DNA of 64,000 nt, from NCBI RefSeq assembly GCF_002754245.1, contig NZ_PEEX01000001.1:2894001-2958000 (forward strand), written 5' to 3'. This stretch comes from Chryseobacterium sp. 52. GTDB taxonomy: Bacteria > Bacteroidota > Bacteroidia > Flavobacteriales > Weeksellaceae. Shown here piece after piece: positions 51,754-60,447 of this stretch (its first letter is position 1; each line of letters starts with the position of its first letter). The notes under the pieces were generated by a model that had not been told where the DNA came from, did not search any database, and saw nothing but the letters and a program-made list of their open reading frames with translations. Both the position numbers and the translations under genes were made by a program.

Positions 51754-53475
51754 ATGAAATTCTTTTTATACTCAATATTTTCCCTTTTCCTGATTACATG
51801 TTCTTCCAAAACAGAGAAGAGCGACAATGATTATTTTTACAGAATAACAGAAGAATTAACCCCTATTTCAAGGGATAGTGTTGAGATTATAAAAATAAAA
51901 AACAGAGAATTCGAGAAATTAAAAAAAAACCGGGAAAAGAAATATGCATTAAGCTATGAATATGTAAATCTGTTCCTTTATCAGGATAATGACATCAAGC
52001 AAATACCATTTGTATACAGGCTGCTCAATAAGAATAATGATGAATATCCGTTTATTTCTATGACCTCTAACTTCGGTCTGGCCCTTAAATTCGAAAATAC
52101 ATCTCCGAAACTGGCAATGCAATTCATAGATGCAGCCATAAAATATGATGAAAAAATGGAGGAGAGATATTATATAGGACATCTTTACCATGCAAAAGGA
52201 AGGTTTTACTATAACAAAAAAGACTATCGCCCGGCTTTAAATTATTTCGGGAAAGCTTTAAAGAGTTTTAAGCAGGATGAGGTGCTTTATATCGCATCAA
52301 TGCATAATAATTTTGGGCTTACTTACGATAAGATGAATAATATACGGAAGGCGATCTCTGAAACAGAAACAGGAATACGCATTCTGGAAAATAAAAAAAA
52401 ACTTAGAGATAATGAGTCAGATTTTCTGTACAGTATGAAAGGAATTTTAGGGTATTACTACTTCAAAAACAAGAACTATAAAGAATCTGAAAAGCTATTG
52501 CTTCAGGAATTTGAGTACCATAAAGATAAAGACGAAGATGACACGGAAAGGGAAAGTGTCAATTCTGCAAGAAAACTGTCAGATCTGTACTCTGTCACTG
52601 ATCAGAATGATCAGCGAAAAAAAATCATAGAGTATTTGTTAACAATAGAACCAGGAATAAAGAAAACATATAATAAGATTGTCGCTAATGAAGTAATCCA
52701 GAAATATTATACAGATCATCAGGACTTTTTGAAGCTAAAAAATACCTCCGAAAAACTGGTGACCCTGAACCATGTTTTCGATGATGAAAATAGAAAAAGT
52801 ATCCAGGAGATTACCAATGTATTATACAATCGGCAGATTAAAAATATTAATGACAGGCATGATTATGAAATGAACGCAGAAAAGAGCAAGAATTTTTTGT
52901 GGATCATTATTAGTGTTTTAGCCTTCGTTATTTTTATCATCATTTTATTTATGTTGAGAAGCCGTAATGAAAAAGAAAAAATTATTACGGAAAAGCAAAG
53001 ACAACTCCTGGAAAATAATAAAAAAATCCTTGAACAGGATATAAAATTTCAGGAGGAAAAAATAAAAAATCTGCATCAGAATCTTAATCTTAAAATGGAA
53101 ACGGAGAAGATGTTCCGGGAAAACCTTATCAAAATAAAAAAATCAAAGAATATAGATGCAGAACAGGTGTTGAAGGATCTGCTTTTAAAAGTTAATAATC
53201 TGATGCAGATTGATAAAAGAAACCATCATGAAACCATTAACGAGAGCAGCATTGAAAGCAGTATTTTTTTAAAGAAGCTTGCCGACAGATTTCCTACACT
53301 TACCAATAAGGAGCTGAAACTTTGCGTTTACTTCAGGATGAATCTGTCCTCTAAAGAAATTTCTTCTCTGGAAGACAGCACTACAGGGACAATGCGCGTG
53401 TATAAGACCAAAATAAAATCTAAGCTGAATCTCAAGAGAGAAGATGATTTAGTCGCCTTTTTGAGTAAATTATAA
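51754..53475 (+). CDS. TPR-transmembrane-helix-turn-helix regulator (1 of 3), possible lipoprotein
   Basis: A 573-residue protein started at ATG 51754; the longer frame begins at TTG 51745. The N-terminus MKFFLYSIFSLFLITC has a lipobox-like Cys16. TPR helices cover about 80-360 (ALNYFGKALKSFKQDE, AISETETGIRILENKK). One membrane segment (about 382-402, FLWIIISVLAFVIFIII) leads to a cytoplasmic coiled coil. A LuxR-like HTH closes the protein (LTNKELKLCVYFRMNLSSKEISSLEDSTTGTMRVYKTKIKSKL). There is no kinase or receiver domain. It may relay an envelope signal directly to DNA; the target is unknown. Confidence 0.8.
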   Translation: MKFFLYSIFSLFLITCSSKTEKSDNDYFYRITEELTPISRDSVEIIKIKNREFEKLKKNREKKYALSYEYVNLFLYQDNDIKQIPFVYRLLNKNNDEYPFISMTSNFGLALKFENTSPKLAMQFIDAAIKYDEKMEERYYIGHLYHAKGRFYYNKKDYRPALNYFGKALKSFKQDEVLYIASMHNNFGLTYDKMNNIRKAISETETGIRILENKKKLRDNESDFLYSMKGILGYYYFKNKNYKESEKLLLQEFEYHKDKDEDDTERESVNSARKLSDLYSVTDQNDQRKKIIEYLLTIEPGIKKTYNKIVANEVIQKYYTDHQDFLKLKNTSEKLVTLNHVFDDENRKSIQEITNVLYNRQIKNINDRHDYEMNAEKSKNFLWIIISVLAFVIFIIILFMLRSRNEKEKIITEKQRQLLENNKKILEQDIKFQEEKIKNLHQNLNLKMETEKMFRENLIKIKKSKNIDAEQVLKDLLLKVNNLMQIDKRNHHETINESSIESSIFLKKLADRFPTLTNKELKLCVYFRMNLSSKEISSLEDSTTGTMRVYKTKIKSKLNLKREDDLVAFLSKL

Positions 53476-53639
53476 TATTTAATACCTCTGTTGACAATAC
53501 TACAACGGAAAGGCCGGGAGTCTGAAGCTTTTAAGGGGTCTAAGAGCTCCATATAAAGCATATACAAGTTTCTTGTTGCTCCATGCAAAAAGAGGATATA
53601 AACGACATTAATAGCTTACTATTTAGCCGTCTTTCAATG

Positions 53640-53711
53640 TGGCCCCACTAGGAATCGAACCTGGATCTAAAGTTTAGGAAACTTTTATTCTATCCATTGA
53701 ACTATGAGGCC
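53640..53711 (-). tRNA. tRNA-Arg (anticodon CCT)
   Basis: On the minus strand the sequence begins GGCCTCATAGTTCAATGGAT and ends GATTCCTAGTGGGGCC plus discriminator A. The cloverleaf folds with acceptor GGCCTCA/TGGGGCC and a T-loop GTTCGATTC. The anticodon stem-loop AAGTTTCCTAAACTT gives anticodon CCT, which reads AGG. CCA is not encoded. It sits between the TPR regulator gene and the T9SS SGNH gene; tRNA genes are frequent integration sites, but no integrase or direct repeat is visible here. Confidence 0.95.
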
Positions 53712-53748
53712 TTTGAAAGAAATAAAAATACTGATTAATTTAAATAAA

Positions 53749-53776
53749 AAAAGACTTTGAACAAGCAAAGTCTTTT
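53749..53776 (-). terminator. terminator of the T9SS SGNH protein gene
   Basis: AAAAGACTTTG (53749-53759) pairs with CAAAGTCTTTT (53766-53776) over a 6-base loop. On the minus strand a T-rich tract follows. It lies 22 bases after the stop at 53798. Confidence 0.85.
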
Positions 53777-53797
53777 AGATGATATAGGATTTAAGGT

Positions 53798-55039
53798 TTA
53801 TTCTTTCAATATTTTCAGCGTTTCAAGGCTTTTGTCTTCAAAACGGAGGTTGAGAATATACATTCCCTTGGTATACGTTGAAAAATCAATTTTTGTATCA
53901 CGGGTCCCTGAATACCTTAAGACCTGGATTTTTCTGCCATCTATACTGTAGATTTCAATTTCTTTAACGGGCTTTACGGTTTTTAAGAAACCTGTATGGG
54001 AAACCGGGTTAGGATAAAACCGGAAATCCTGTACAGCATATTCCGAGACGGACAGCTGGTTGGTATTGATTGTTTTGGTGACCGTTTCAGAACATGAATT
54101 TTTGGTGACCGTAAGAGAAATGGTATAAGTTCCTGCTGCGGTGTAACTATGATTGGGATTCACAGCTGTAGAAGTTATCCCGTCTCCGAATGTCCATAAT
54201 ACGGTATTGTAATTGGAAGACAGGTTGGCGAAAGAAACATTCTGCCCGTTACCGTTTACAGAAAAGCCGGCATGAAGATGAAAAACATTGGAATTCCACT
54301 GTACCGGATTATTAAAGAAAGTACCGTCTGCCAGCTGCTGATAATATTCAGCTTTATTCTGTGTCATCCCGCTGTAGAAAGAAGACGGAAAGATTCTGTC
54401 CTGAAATAAGGCGGTGTACACGGAAGCGGCCACAAGATAACTGCCCTGAGGACCGGGATGAATATCATTATAGCTGCTATGAAGAGCAAGATCCTGAGTG
54501 GCGGTATAATGGGCTCTCGCAGATTCTCCTGCCGGAATCATCTCGGCCTGCATAAGGGTTGACATTTTCGTGATGGAGTCCTTTATGATTTTCTGAAAAT
54601 TGAAATAGGTAGCATATTCAGTTTGCGACGGAACACCATATGGAATTTCGTACAGGAAAATTTTAGAGCACGGACTGTATTTTCTGATAGAGTCCCTCAG
54701 TTTTCTGCCTCTTTCCGCTGTTACTGAAACAGGATAGGAGTAGCCGGCAGATTCTCCCGTTCCTGGCTGCATAACGACATATTTGTAATTTTTGGACCGT
54801 ATGGTCTGGTACAAAGCATTGTCATTGACATGATTTACAAATCCGGAACCGCCTACGGTATGAGAGGTAACCTCTACATTTTTTCCTTTCGAAGCCGCCA
54901 GATCTTTAAAAAGCAAAGGCATATCATTGAAATAGGTGATGCTGTTGCCGATGAATAAGACTTGATCGGCCTGGGCAGAAAGGAGTGCACAGAGATTCAG
55001 TAGAATGAAAGTAAGTATACTTTTAATCAGAGTATTCAT
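53798..55039 (-). CDS. SGNH-hydrolase-like protein with PKD and T9SS sorting domains
   Basis: A 413-residue secreted protein. Signal peptide about 1-23 (ends LSAQ). The SGNH domain (about 25-240) has block I FIGNSITY (Ser33) and block V NDIHPGPQG (Asp192 and His194). GGSG (63-66) fits block II, so an esterase or lipase-like activity is plausible. A PKD domain (about 265-330, TVLWTFGDGITSTAVNPNHSY) and a type IX sorting domain (about 350-413, DFRFYPNPVSHTGFL ... TKGMYILNL) follow. It should be displayed on the surface. It lies among three TPR-HTH regulators, one of which may control it. Confidence 0.88.
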   Translation of the reverse strand: MNTLIKSILTFILLNLCALLSAQADQVLFIGNSITYFNDMPLLFKDLAASKGKNVEVTSHTVGGSGFVNHVNDNALYQTIRSKNYKYVVMQPGTGESAGYSYPVSVTAERGRKLRDSIRKYSPCSKIFLYEIPYGVPSQTEYATYFNFQKIIKDSITKMSTLMQAEMIPAGESARAHYTATQDLALHSSYNDIHPGPQGSYLVAASVYTALFQDRIFPSSFYSGMTQNKAEYYQQLADGTFFNNPVQWNSNVFHLHAGFSVNGNGQNVSFANLSSNYNTVLWTFGDGITSTAVNPNHSYTAAGTYTISLTVTKNSCSETVTKTINTNQLSVSEYAVQDFRFYPNPVSHTGFLKTVKPVKEIEIYSIDGRKIQVLRYSGTRDTKIDFSTYTKGMYILNLRFEDKSLETLKILKE

Positions 55040-55069
55040 AAAAAATAATTTTTTAAATCAGTTAAAAAA

Positions 55070-55101
55070 CCTGCAGACTGCTAAAATAGCAAATCTACAG
55101 G
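55070..55101 (-). terminator. minus-strand terminator of a small transcript
   Basis: On the minus strand CCTGTAGATTTGCTA (55101-55087) folds onto TAGCAGTCTGCAGG (55083-55070) with a UUU loop, G-U wobbles and one bulge. A tract of six U follows (55069-55064). The wobbles pair only in minus-strand RNA, so this ends a minus-strand transcript upstream of the SGNH gene. Confidence 0.7.
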
Positions 55102-55111
55102 CCTGTAATAA

Positions 55112-55222
55112 CTAGTATGAAATGTTTAGTTTTTTTATTATTTCAACAGAACAGATACGTTCAGATGTTGGAAAAGTAAACAGGGCAAAAGCCTGTAATA
55201 ATAAGGAGTCGTTTTTCTTCAT
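55112..55222 (-). CDS. possible 36-residue small protein, or small RNA
   Basis: Minus-strand ATG 55222 opens a 36-codon frame that begins MKKNDSLLLQAFALFTFP and ends at TAG 55112. It is followed 11 bases later by a terminator hairpin specific for this strand. A short frame with its own terminator in an otherwise empty 469-base gap suggests a small gene. The peptide has a moderately hydrophobic N-terminal half and no GG leader. No family is recognised; a non-coding RNA is the main alternative. Confidence 0.35.
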   Translation of the reverse strand: MKKNDSLLLQAFALFTFPTSERICSVEIIKKLNISY

Positions 55223-55508
55223 AAAAAAATATATTTAAATTGATAAAATTGATATAGGTGTGAAAAGTTATATGAAAATTGGTGAATTATGATTAATATT
55301 GAAGCCTATTTATGACGGGTATAAAGATCTGATAGGTGCGCTGTGAGCAGGCTGCTGTTTTAAATTGTTTTCGAAATTAATTATTATTTTTCTTTTCATC
55401 ATAGATTTAAAGCACTGATCAGCAAAGAGTAGTACCTGATACGTACCTGTTTGTTCCCATGAATGGCAATGAAAACTTCGTTAGAGTATAAGAACACTAA
55501 AAAAGATT

Positions 55509-56939
55509 ATGGTCAAAAAATTCCTTTCGTGTATATTTTTCTTTTCGTTATTTTTTTATTCCTTTTCACAGCAACCCAGTGAAGAAAGTCTTAAAAATAT
55601 CATTTTTGATATAGGATTTTCTACTGCCGGAGATCGTGAAATAAAAAAACTGGACAGTATTATCGCAATCTGTCACCAGGCAGGGTATTCAGACTGTGAA
55701 GTATTTGGATATCTTAAAATTGCCAATATATACAACAAGAATAATGATATCAAAAAAGCATTCTATTATACAGACCTTGTCGAGAAGAAAAACCTCATAA
55801 CCGCTGAGACAGACTTTGAAGCTGTTTTTTACTTTCATACCATCCGTTCTCTTTTGCATCAAAAATTAGGAAAACGTGTCAAGGCACTTAAACTTCTGGA
55901 TGAAGTAGCGGATCAGTCAAAAGGAAATCCTTATTTCGAATACCTGCTGGACTGGCAGTATGCAGGAATCTACAATGAAATGAATGAGAAAGCGAAAGCT
56001 TTTAAAGCCTATAAAAATGCTTATCTGAAATCAAAAGAGTACAGAAAGCAGCAGGGGAAGGGGCTGGCAAAAAGCATCAATAAGATAAGCAACAGCTACA
56101 AACCCACGGCCTATCTTGCAGGAATGTATATGGAATCCGGGAAAATGGATTCGGCAAAAATTTATATAGAAGAGGTGTTGAATGACAGTGGGAAACTGAA
56201 CGAAAAAGGACTTCAGTACATTGCCTCTTTCTATGCTTCAAAATATTACTTTAAAGCGGAAGACTTAAAGAAAGCACAGCATTATTTATGGATCTGCAAA
56301 AGCATAGCCATCTATCACTACAAAAGTGAGAATTATCAAAAAGCGGTGATCGCAGACCTGATCAAGCTGTATGAGAAGATGGGGAAGAAGGACAGTGCAG
56401 ATTATTATTCCAGGGAGATGCTGACGATACAAAACATTAATGAGAAACAGAATAATGTTCAAAAAGATATCCTTGATAAAAAACAGGCTACAGAAGAAGC
56501 CCGTAAAAAACAGGAAAGAAGAACTTTGATCTATCTGTGCGCGGCACTTCTGGTGGGTATAGTCTCTGTTGTTCTGTATTTTTATAATAAGAATCAAAAA
56601 AGCAAAAACCTTATCCATGCAGATATTCCTGCCGTACAGGATAACGATCTCTTTGAACAGGTCATTATCCTGGCTAAAGAAAATAATCCCGAATTTTTAA
56701 CAAGGTTTAATGACTACTGCCCCGGATTCTCAGAAAAACTGGATACGGAGCATGGTCTTAAAAGCTCAGAAATAAGGTTCTGTGCTTATCTCTATCTTAA
56801 TTTCTCTACCAAAGACATTGCAGAATACACCCATACTTCAGTAAGGACTGTTCAGACTAAAAAATACCGCCTGAGAAAGAAATTCAACATCCCGAATGAG
56901 ACGGATACCTATCTCTGGTTCAGTAATCTGATGAAATAG
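55509..56939 (+). CDS. TPR-transmembrane-helix-turn-helix regulator (2 of 3)
   Basis: A 476-residue protein with an N-terminal signal or anchor (about 1-20, ends YSFSQ). TPR-like helices cover about 60-310 (KIANIYNKNNDIKKAFYYTDLV, IADLIKLYEKMGKKDSADYYS). A membrane segment lies at about 344-362 (LIYLCAALLVGIVSVVLYFY). The C-terminal LuxR-type HTH is SSEIRFCAYLYLNFSTKDIAEYTHTSVRTVQTKKYRLRKKF. No enzymatic domain is present. It converges on the third regulator with only 28 bases between the stops. The ligand and target promoter are unknown. Confidence 0.8.
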   Translation: MVKKFLSCIFFFSLFFYSFSQQPSEESLKNIIFDIGFSTAGDREIKKLDSIIAICHQAGYSDCEVFGYLKIANIYNKNNDIKKAFYYTDLVEKKNLITAETDFEAVFYFHTIRSLLHQKLGKRVKALKLLDEVADQSKGNPYFEYLLDWQYAGIYNEMNEKAKAFKAYKNAYLKSKEYRKQQGKGLAKSINKISNSYKPTAYLAGMYMESGKMDSAKIYIEEVLNDSGKLNEKGLQYIASFYASKYYFKAEDLKKAQHYLWICKSIAIYHYKSENYQKAVIADLIKLYEKMGKKDSADYYSREMLTIQNINEKQNNVQKDILDKKQATEEARKKQERRTLIYLCAALLVGIVSVVLYFYNKNQKSKNLIHADIPAVQDNDLFEQVIILAKENNPEFLTRFNDYCPGFSEKLDTEHGLKSSEIRFCAYLYLNFSTKDIAEYTHTSVRTVQTKKYRLRKKFNIPNETDTYLWFSNLMK

Positions 56940-56967
56940 ATCGTACTATTCCAATATCCATTCTCTT

Positions 56968-58824
56968 TTAATTCCCAAGTCTCTGCAGGAAAATATTAAG
57001 GTCTTCATCTTTATCAAGCCCCAGCTTCTGTTTGATTCTGTAGCGGCTCATCCGTACACTTTTAGGTTCTATATGCATCAGCTGTGAGATCTGGCGGGTA
57101 TCCATTTTAAGATAAAGGTAAGCACAGAGTTTCATATCCAAAAGCGTAAGGTTTTTCTTTGCCTTTTCATTGATGAGGTTGAAAAAATCCGGATGGATCT
57201 GCTGGATTCTTACTTTAGCATCTTCAAAATCATTATCCAGTACAATTTCCTCTTTCACGATCTTCTGCATATTTAAAGAATTATCATCACCCAGCTTGTC
57301 TTTTATGGTATGCAGTATTCTGTTTTTATGCTCCAGCTGAAGTACATTGGCCATGGCTTCTTTTTGCAACTGCTGTTGCTGGGTTTCCAGTAAGAGCTGT
57401 TCAGCTTTTAATCTTGCTTTTTCTTCTTTTTCAAGTTTGATCTGCATTTCAGACTCGTGGTTTTCTAACTGCAGCTGCTTCTCCCGTTCCAAAGAAAGGC
57501 GCAGCTTGAAATGATAAGAACGGAACATGAAAAGCAATCCCAGTAATGAGGCTACAGCAATACATGCATATAAATAACTCTGTAACCTGCGGCCGGATTC
57601 TCTTTCCTTTAATATCCGGAATTCATTGTTTCTCTTTTCAGTTTCAAATTGTATTTCAAGCTTTTGAGCATTTAAAGCCTGTTTCTGGTTGAAATTTTTA
57701 TTGGTATATTCGGTGACCTCCTCCTGAAAGGCAAATGCTTTTTTAAAGTCTCCCTGTTTTTTATAAAAAGCAGACAAAGACTGAACAACATTGATCAAAG
57801 TATAATAATAAGGATGCTCTCCGGTTTTCATAAGATCATAAGCTTCCAGTAAATACTTTTCCGCTAAAGCAGTATTCCCTTTCCGCAAAGCCAGTTCACT
57901 TAAAATGCCAAGACTGCTGGCAGTAACTTCCTGAGTGTTGGGAGCGTTTTTTAATAGATTGGCGGCTGATTGTGCATAATAAACCGCTTTTGATTCTGCA
58001 TTGTTATCACCTTCCGGAAAATATTTTAAATAGAGATTTGATATATTGATACAGGTGATGGCATGGGTGTATTTTGAGACCTGATTCGGGTATTTAATGT
58101 AAAGATTTTCAGCTTTCTGCAGATAGAAAAAAACACTGTCAAGCTCTTGTTTTTCTTTAGAAGCATTGTAGTTATATTCATGGGCGACTGATAGTGCTGC
58201 ATAACAGCTGCTTAAAAGGTTGTAATCTTTTGTTTTTAATGCATTTTCTGTGGCTTTTCGGGCGTAGGTATTAACCTGAGTAATATGATTCCAGTCTGAA
58301 TGCGTTACATAGAGCTGGTAATATAATTTAGCGGCCATATAAGGATCAGGTGATTTTTCCAGTTCCTTTAATCCCAGCTGGCAGAATTTCATTCTCTTTT
58401 CCGGGTCTTCCAGTGTCTTGTATAAAAACGCCTGTGCATAATAGCCGTAAGCCATGGCCACAGAACTTTTAGACTGCTGAGCGAGAACCAGTGCAGAATC
58501 GCTGACCTGCTTTAATGTGGTTAGCTGTTGGTTATTAGCTTTTATAGTAGTAAGAAGGGTATAGGCTTTTGCGGCCTCTGCATAGTCTTTATAAAGGAGG
58601 GATATACGCGCACTCTGCCTTGCCTTGTTTTCGGCGGAACGATAATCTCTGTTTATTCTATAGGCTTCTGTCAGACGGTTGAGCAAAGCCGGCTTTGACT
58701 TCTCATTCAGCCCTGGATTATTAACCACCAGTTGAAGGCTGTCGGTATACAGGCTTTGGGCAGAACAGCTTAAACCTATGCAAATGAAGATATATAGATA
58801 CAGTTGATGCAATACAGATTTCAT
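56968..58824 (-). CDS. TPR-transmembrane-helix-turn-helix regulator (3 of 3)
   Basis: A 618-residue protein. Signal peptide about 1-22 (ends SCSAQ). TPR helices cover about 50-380. A membrane segment lies at about 420-440 (LQSYLYACIAVASLLGLLFMF), followed by a long coiled coil (about 445-520) of Glu/Gln/Lys. The C-terminal HTH is LLDMKLCAYLYLKMDTRQISQLMHIEPKSVRMSRYRIKQKLGL. The HTH begins with the same K/R-x-C-A-Y-L-Y-L core as the second regulator, showing common ancestry. No kinase domain. Its role is inferred to be envelope-to-DNA signalling. Confidence 0.8.
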   Translation of the reverse strand: MKSVLHQLYLYIFICIGLSCSAQSLYTDSLQLVVNNPGLNEKSKPALLNRLTEAYRINRDYRSAENKARQSARISLLYKDYAEAAKAYTLLTTIKANNQQLTTLKQVSDSALVLAQQSKSSVAMAYGYYAQAFLYKTLEDPEKRMKFCQLGLKELEKSPDPYMAAKLYYQLYVTHSDWNHITQVNTYARKATENALKTKDYNLLSSCYAALSVAHEYNYNASKEKQELDSVFFYLQKAENLYIKYPNQVSKYTHAITCINISNLYLKYFPEGDNNAESKAVYYAQSAANLLKNAPNTQEVTASSLGILSELALRKGNTALAEKYLLEAYDLMKTGEHPYYYTLINVVQSLSAFYKKQGDFKKAFAFQEEVTEYTNKNFNQKQALNAQKLEIQFETEKRNNEFRILKERESGRRLQSYLYACIAVASLLGLLFMFRSYHFKLRLSLEREKQLQLENHESEMQIKLEKEEKARLKAEQLLLETQQQQLQKEAMANVLQLEHKNRILHTIKDKLGDDNSLNMQKIVKEEIVLDNDFEDAKVRIQQIHPDFFNLINEKAKKNLTLLDMKLCAYLYLKMDTRQISQLMHIEPKSVRMSRYRIKQKLGLDKDEDLNIFLQRLGN

Positions 58825-59055
58825 ACACCTAAAATTAAAACAAATTGTTGAACGAAATCATACAGGTCAATAAATATAATGGATTGAATCGGTTTGTAAA
58901 GTGTTGGAAATCATATTTATGGTATTTCTGTAGACATATTGTAGATGCTTTTTCAAACAAGGTAGATGCTTTGTAGAACAGAGAAATTAGGAAAGTCTGT
59001 GCATTGTCTGAATCTTTGTACCAGCAATATTGCAAACAACCTTATCAATCAGATT

Positions 59056-59379
59056 ATGAATAACAAAACCTTAGCGATCATTTCTTATCTTATTCCTATA
59101 GGATGGATCATAGCTTATTTTTCCGGGAAAGAACATGCAGATGCTCTGCTTAAATACCATTTGAGACAGTCATTGGGGCTGATGGTGATCAGTATTGTTT
59201 TTAATGTCATCATGAGAATCATAGCCGCTGTAATTCCTGCATTATCATTTCTGGGAATAGCAGGACTTGTGATTTTGGTATTCTGGGTATTGGGAATGAT
59301 TAATGCAGCCAATAATGCACAGAAACCTGTTCCTTTCATCGGGAAAATGTTTGAGGATAAATTCGCTTTCATCGGATAA
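59056..59379 (+). CDS. DUF4870/Tic20-like small membrane protein
   Basis: A 107-residue inner-membrane protein started at ATG 59056; a longer in-frame extension has no ATG of its own near 58966. Three hydrophobic segments are LAIISYLIPIGWIIAYF, LGLMVISIVFNVIMRIIAAVIPAL and LGIAGLVILVFWVLGMI. The conserved YHLRQSLGL and INAANNAQKPVPFIG place it in the DUF4870/Tic20-like group. Function unknown. It is the first gene of a five-gene run of membrane proteins. Confidence 0.8.
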   Translation: MNNKTLAIISYLIPIGWIIAYFSGKEHADALLKYHLRQSLGLMVISIVFNVIMRIIAAVIPALSFLGIAGLVILVFWVLGMINAANNAQKPVPFIGKMFEDKFAFIG

Positions 59380-59407
59380 TATTTTCTAACCCTTAAAAGA
59401 TATAGCC

Positions 59408-59881
59408 ATGACAGATTATAAATATTTTATACAGGAAGGCAGTCGCTTTCATTTAAAAAACAATATGCCGGTTGCTCTCATACGAAGCCTGGTATGTCTC
59501 ATCATTGCAGGTGCCGTGTATTATATTATTCCTCCGGAAAAGAAGATCGGACTTTGGGGTGCTGTCATATTTGTGTTTTTTGCATTGGTCAACCTGTTAA
59601 AAACAACCAAGAAACTGACCATTGATCCGGATGCCCAAATTATCATCCACAAAAATAACCTGCTGAATGGTGAAGTGGTATACCGTTTTGATGAATTTGA
59701 GCAGTTTTATGTCCTTGTGGGAAAATATCTTTTTATAACCATGGACAGTACAGCTTTTTTCATATTCAATCAAAATGGAAAAGAGAAAAGAGTTCCGATT
59801 GTGGTAGGATTATTCGGATCAAAAACAGTTCAGAATGCTATAAATGAAGTGAGTGACATTATGAACAGTAGCAAAAAATAA
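59408..59881 (+). CDS. membrane protein with two helices and PH-like cytoplasmic domain
   Basis: A 157-residue protein. Two membrane helices (about 24-40 and 48-62) follow a short cytoplasmic N-terminus. The C-terminal part (KKLTIDPDAQIIIHKNNLLNGEVVYRFDEFEQFYVLVGKYLFITMDS) has a beta-rich pattern like bacterial PH (bPH) domains. The family is not securely identified. It lies 28 bases after the DUF4870 gene and 7 bases before the next gene, clearly in one operon. Confidence 0.6.
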   Translation: MTDYKYFIQEGSRFHLKNNMPVALIRSLVCLIIAGAVYYIIPPEKKIGLWGAVIFVFFALVNLLKTTKKLTIDPDAQIIIHKNNLLNGEVVYRFDEFEQFYVLVGKYLFITMDSTAFFIFNQNGKEKRVPIVVGLFGSKTVQNAINEVSDIMNSSKK

Positions 59882-59888
59882 TAGGCTT

Positions 59889-60395
59889 ATGACTTCTGAA
59901 ACGGATCGGTATCAATTAAAAATAAGTTCAGCGGAATTGAGCATAAGACCTTATTTCGGATATCTGATGAGAATAAAGATATTCGTCTTAGTATCTGTTG
60001 TGCTGTGTGCTTTTGTTCCATTTTCAGGACGGTTTTTAAACGAGTATACAAGATATGTTTTATATGGTCTCGCAGGAATCATGAGCGTTTGTGCCCTGTA
60101 TGATTTTATATTCCTGGCCAGTGTGAAGTTCTTATTTGATAAAAAAACGAATACCATTTACAAGATATATCTGTCATCGGTAAAAATAAGGCTGATGACT
60201 TTTGATGAAATGACCGTAATTATGGCATCCGAGTATGGTGAAGAAGCGTATGCAATAGGAAAGAAAAGAAATCAGTTCAGAAAGAATTATTCTATCAGCA
60301 GTCGTTTTACCAATACCAAGAAGAGCCAGGAAAGGGAAGCGGATTATATAGAACATATCCTGAATCCTATTCATGAATTTATCAATACCCGGTAA
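59889..60395 (+). CDS. membrane protein, likely related to the preceding gene
   Basis: A 168-residue protein with two membrane helices (about 27-45 and 57-75). A beta-rich soluble part follows (KFLFDKKTNTIYKIYLSSVKIRLMTFDEMTVIMASEYGEEAYAIG), again bPH-like. Domain order and size match the previous gene, so an ancient duplication is likely, though identity is low. The Lys/Arg-rich C-terminus is cytoplasmic. Function unknown. Confidence 0.6.
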   Translation: MTSETDRYQLKISSAELSIRPYFGYLMRIKIFVLVSVVLCAFVPFSGRFLNEYTRYVLYGLAGIMSVCALYDFIFLASVKFLFDKKTNTIYKIYLSSVKIRLMTFDEMTVIMASEYGEEAYAIGKKRNQFRKNYSISSRFTNTKKSQEREADYIEHILNPIHEFINTR

Positions 60396-60447
60396 GTTCA
60401 GAACAGGCGGTTTGAAATAAGTATTTACATTCATTAAAAACAAAAAT

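Noticed and set aside
53640..53711. tRNA-Arg as the attachment site of an integrated island
   Set aside because: No integrase gene and no direct repeat of the tRNA 3' end is visible on either side within the window.
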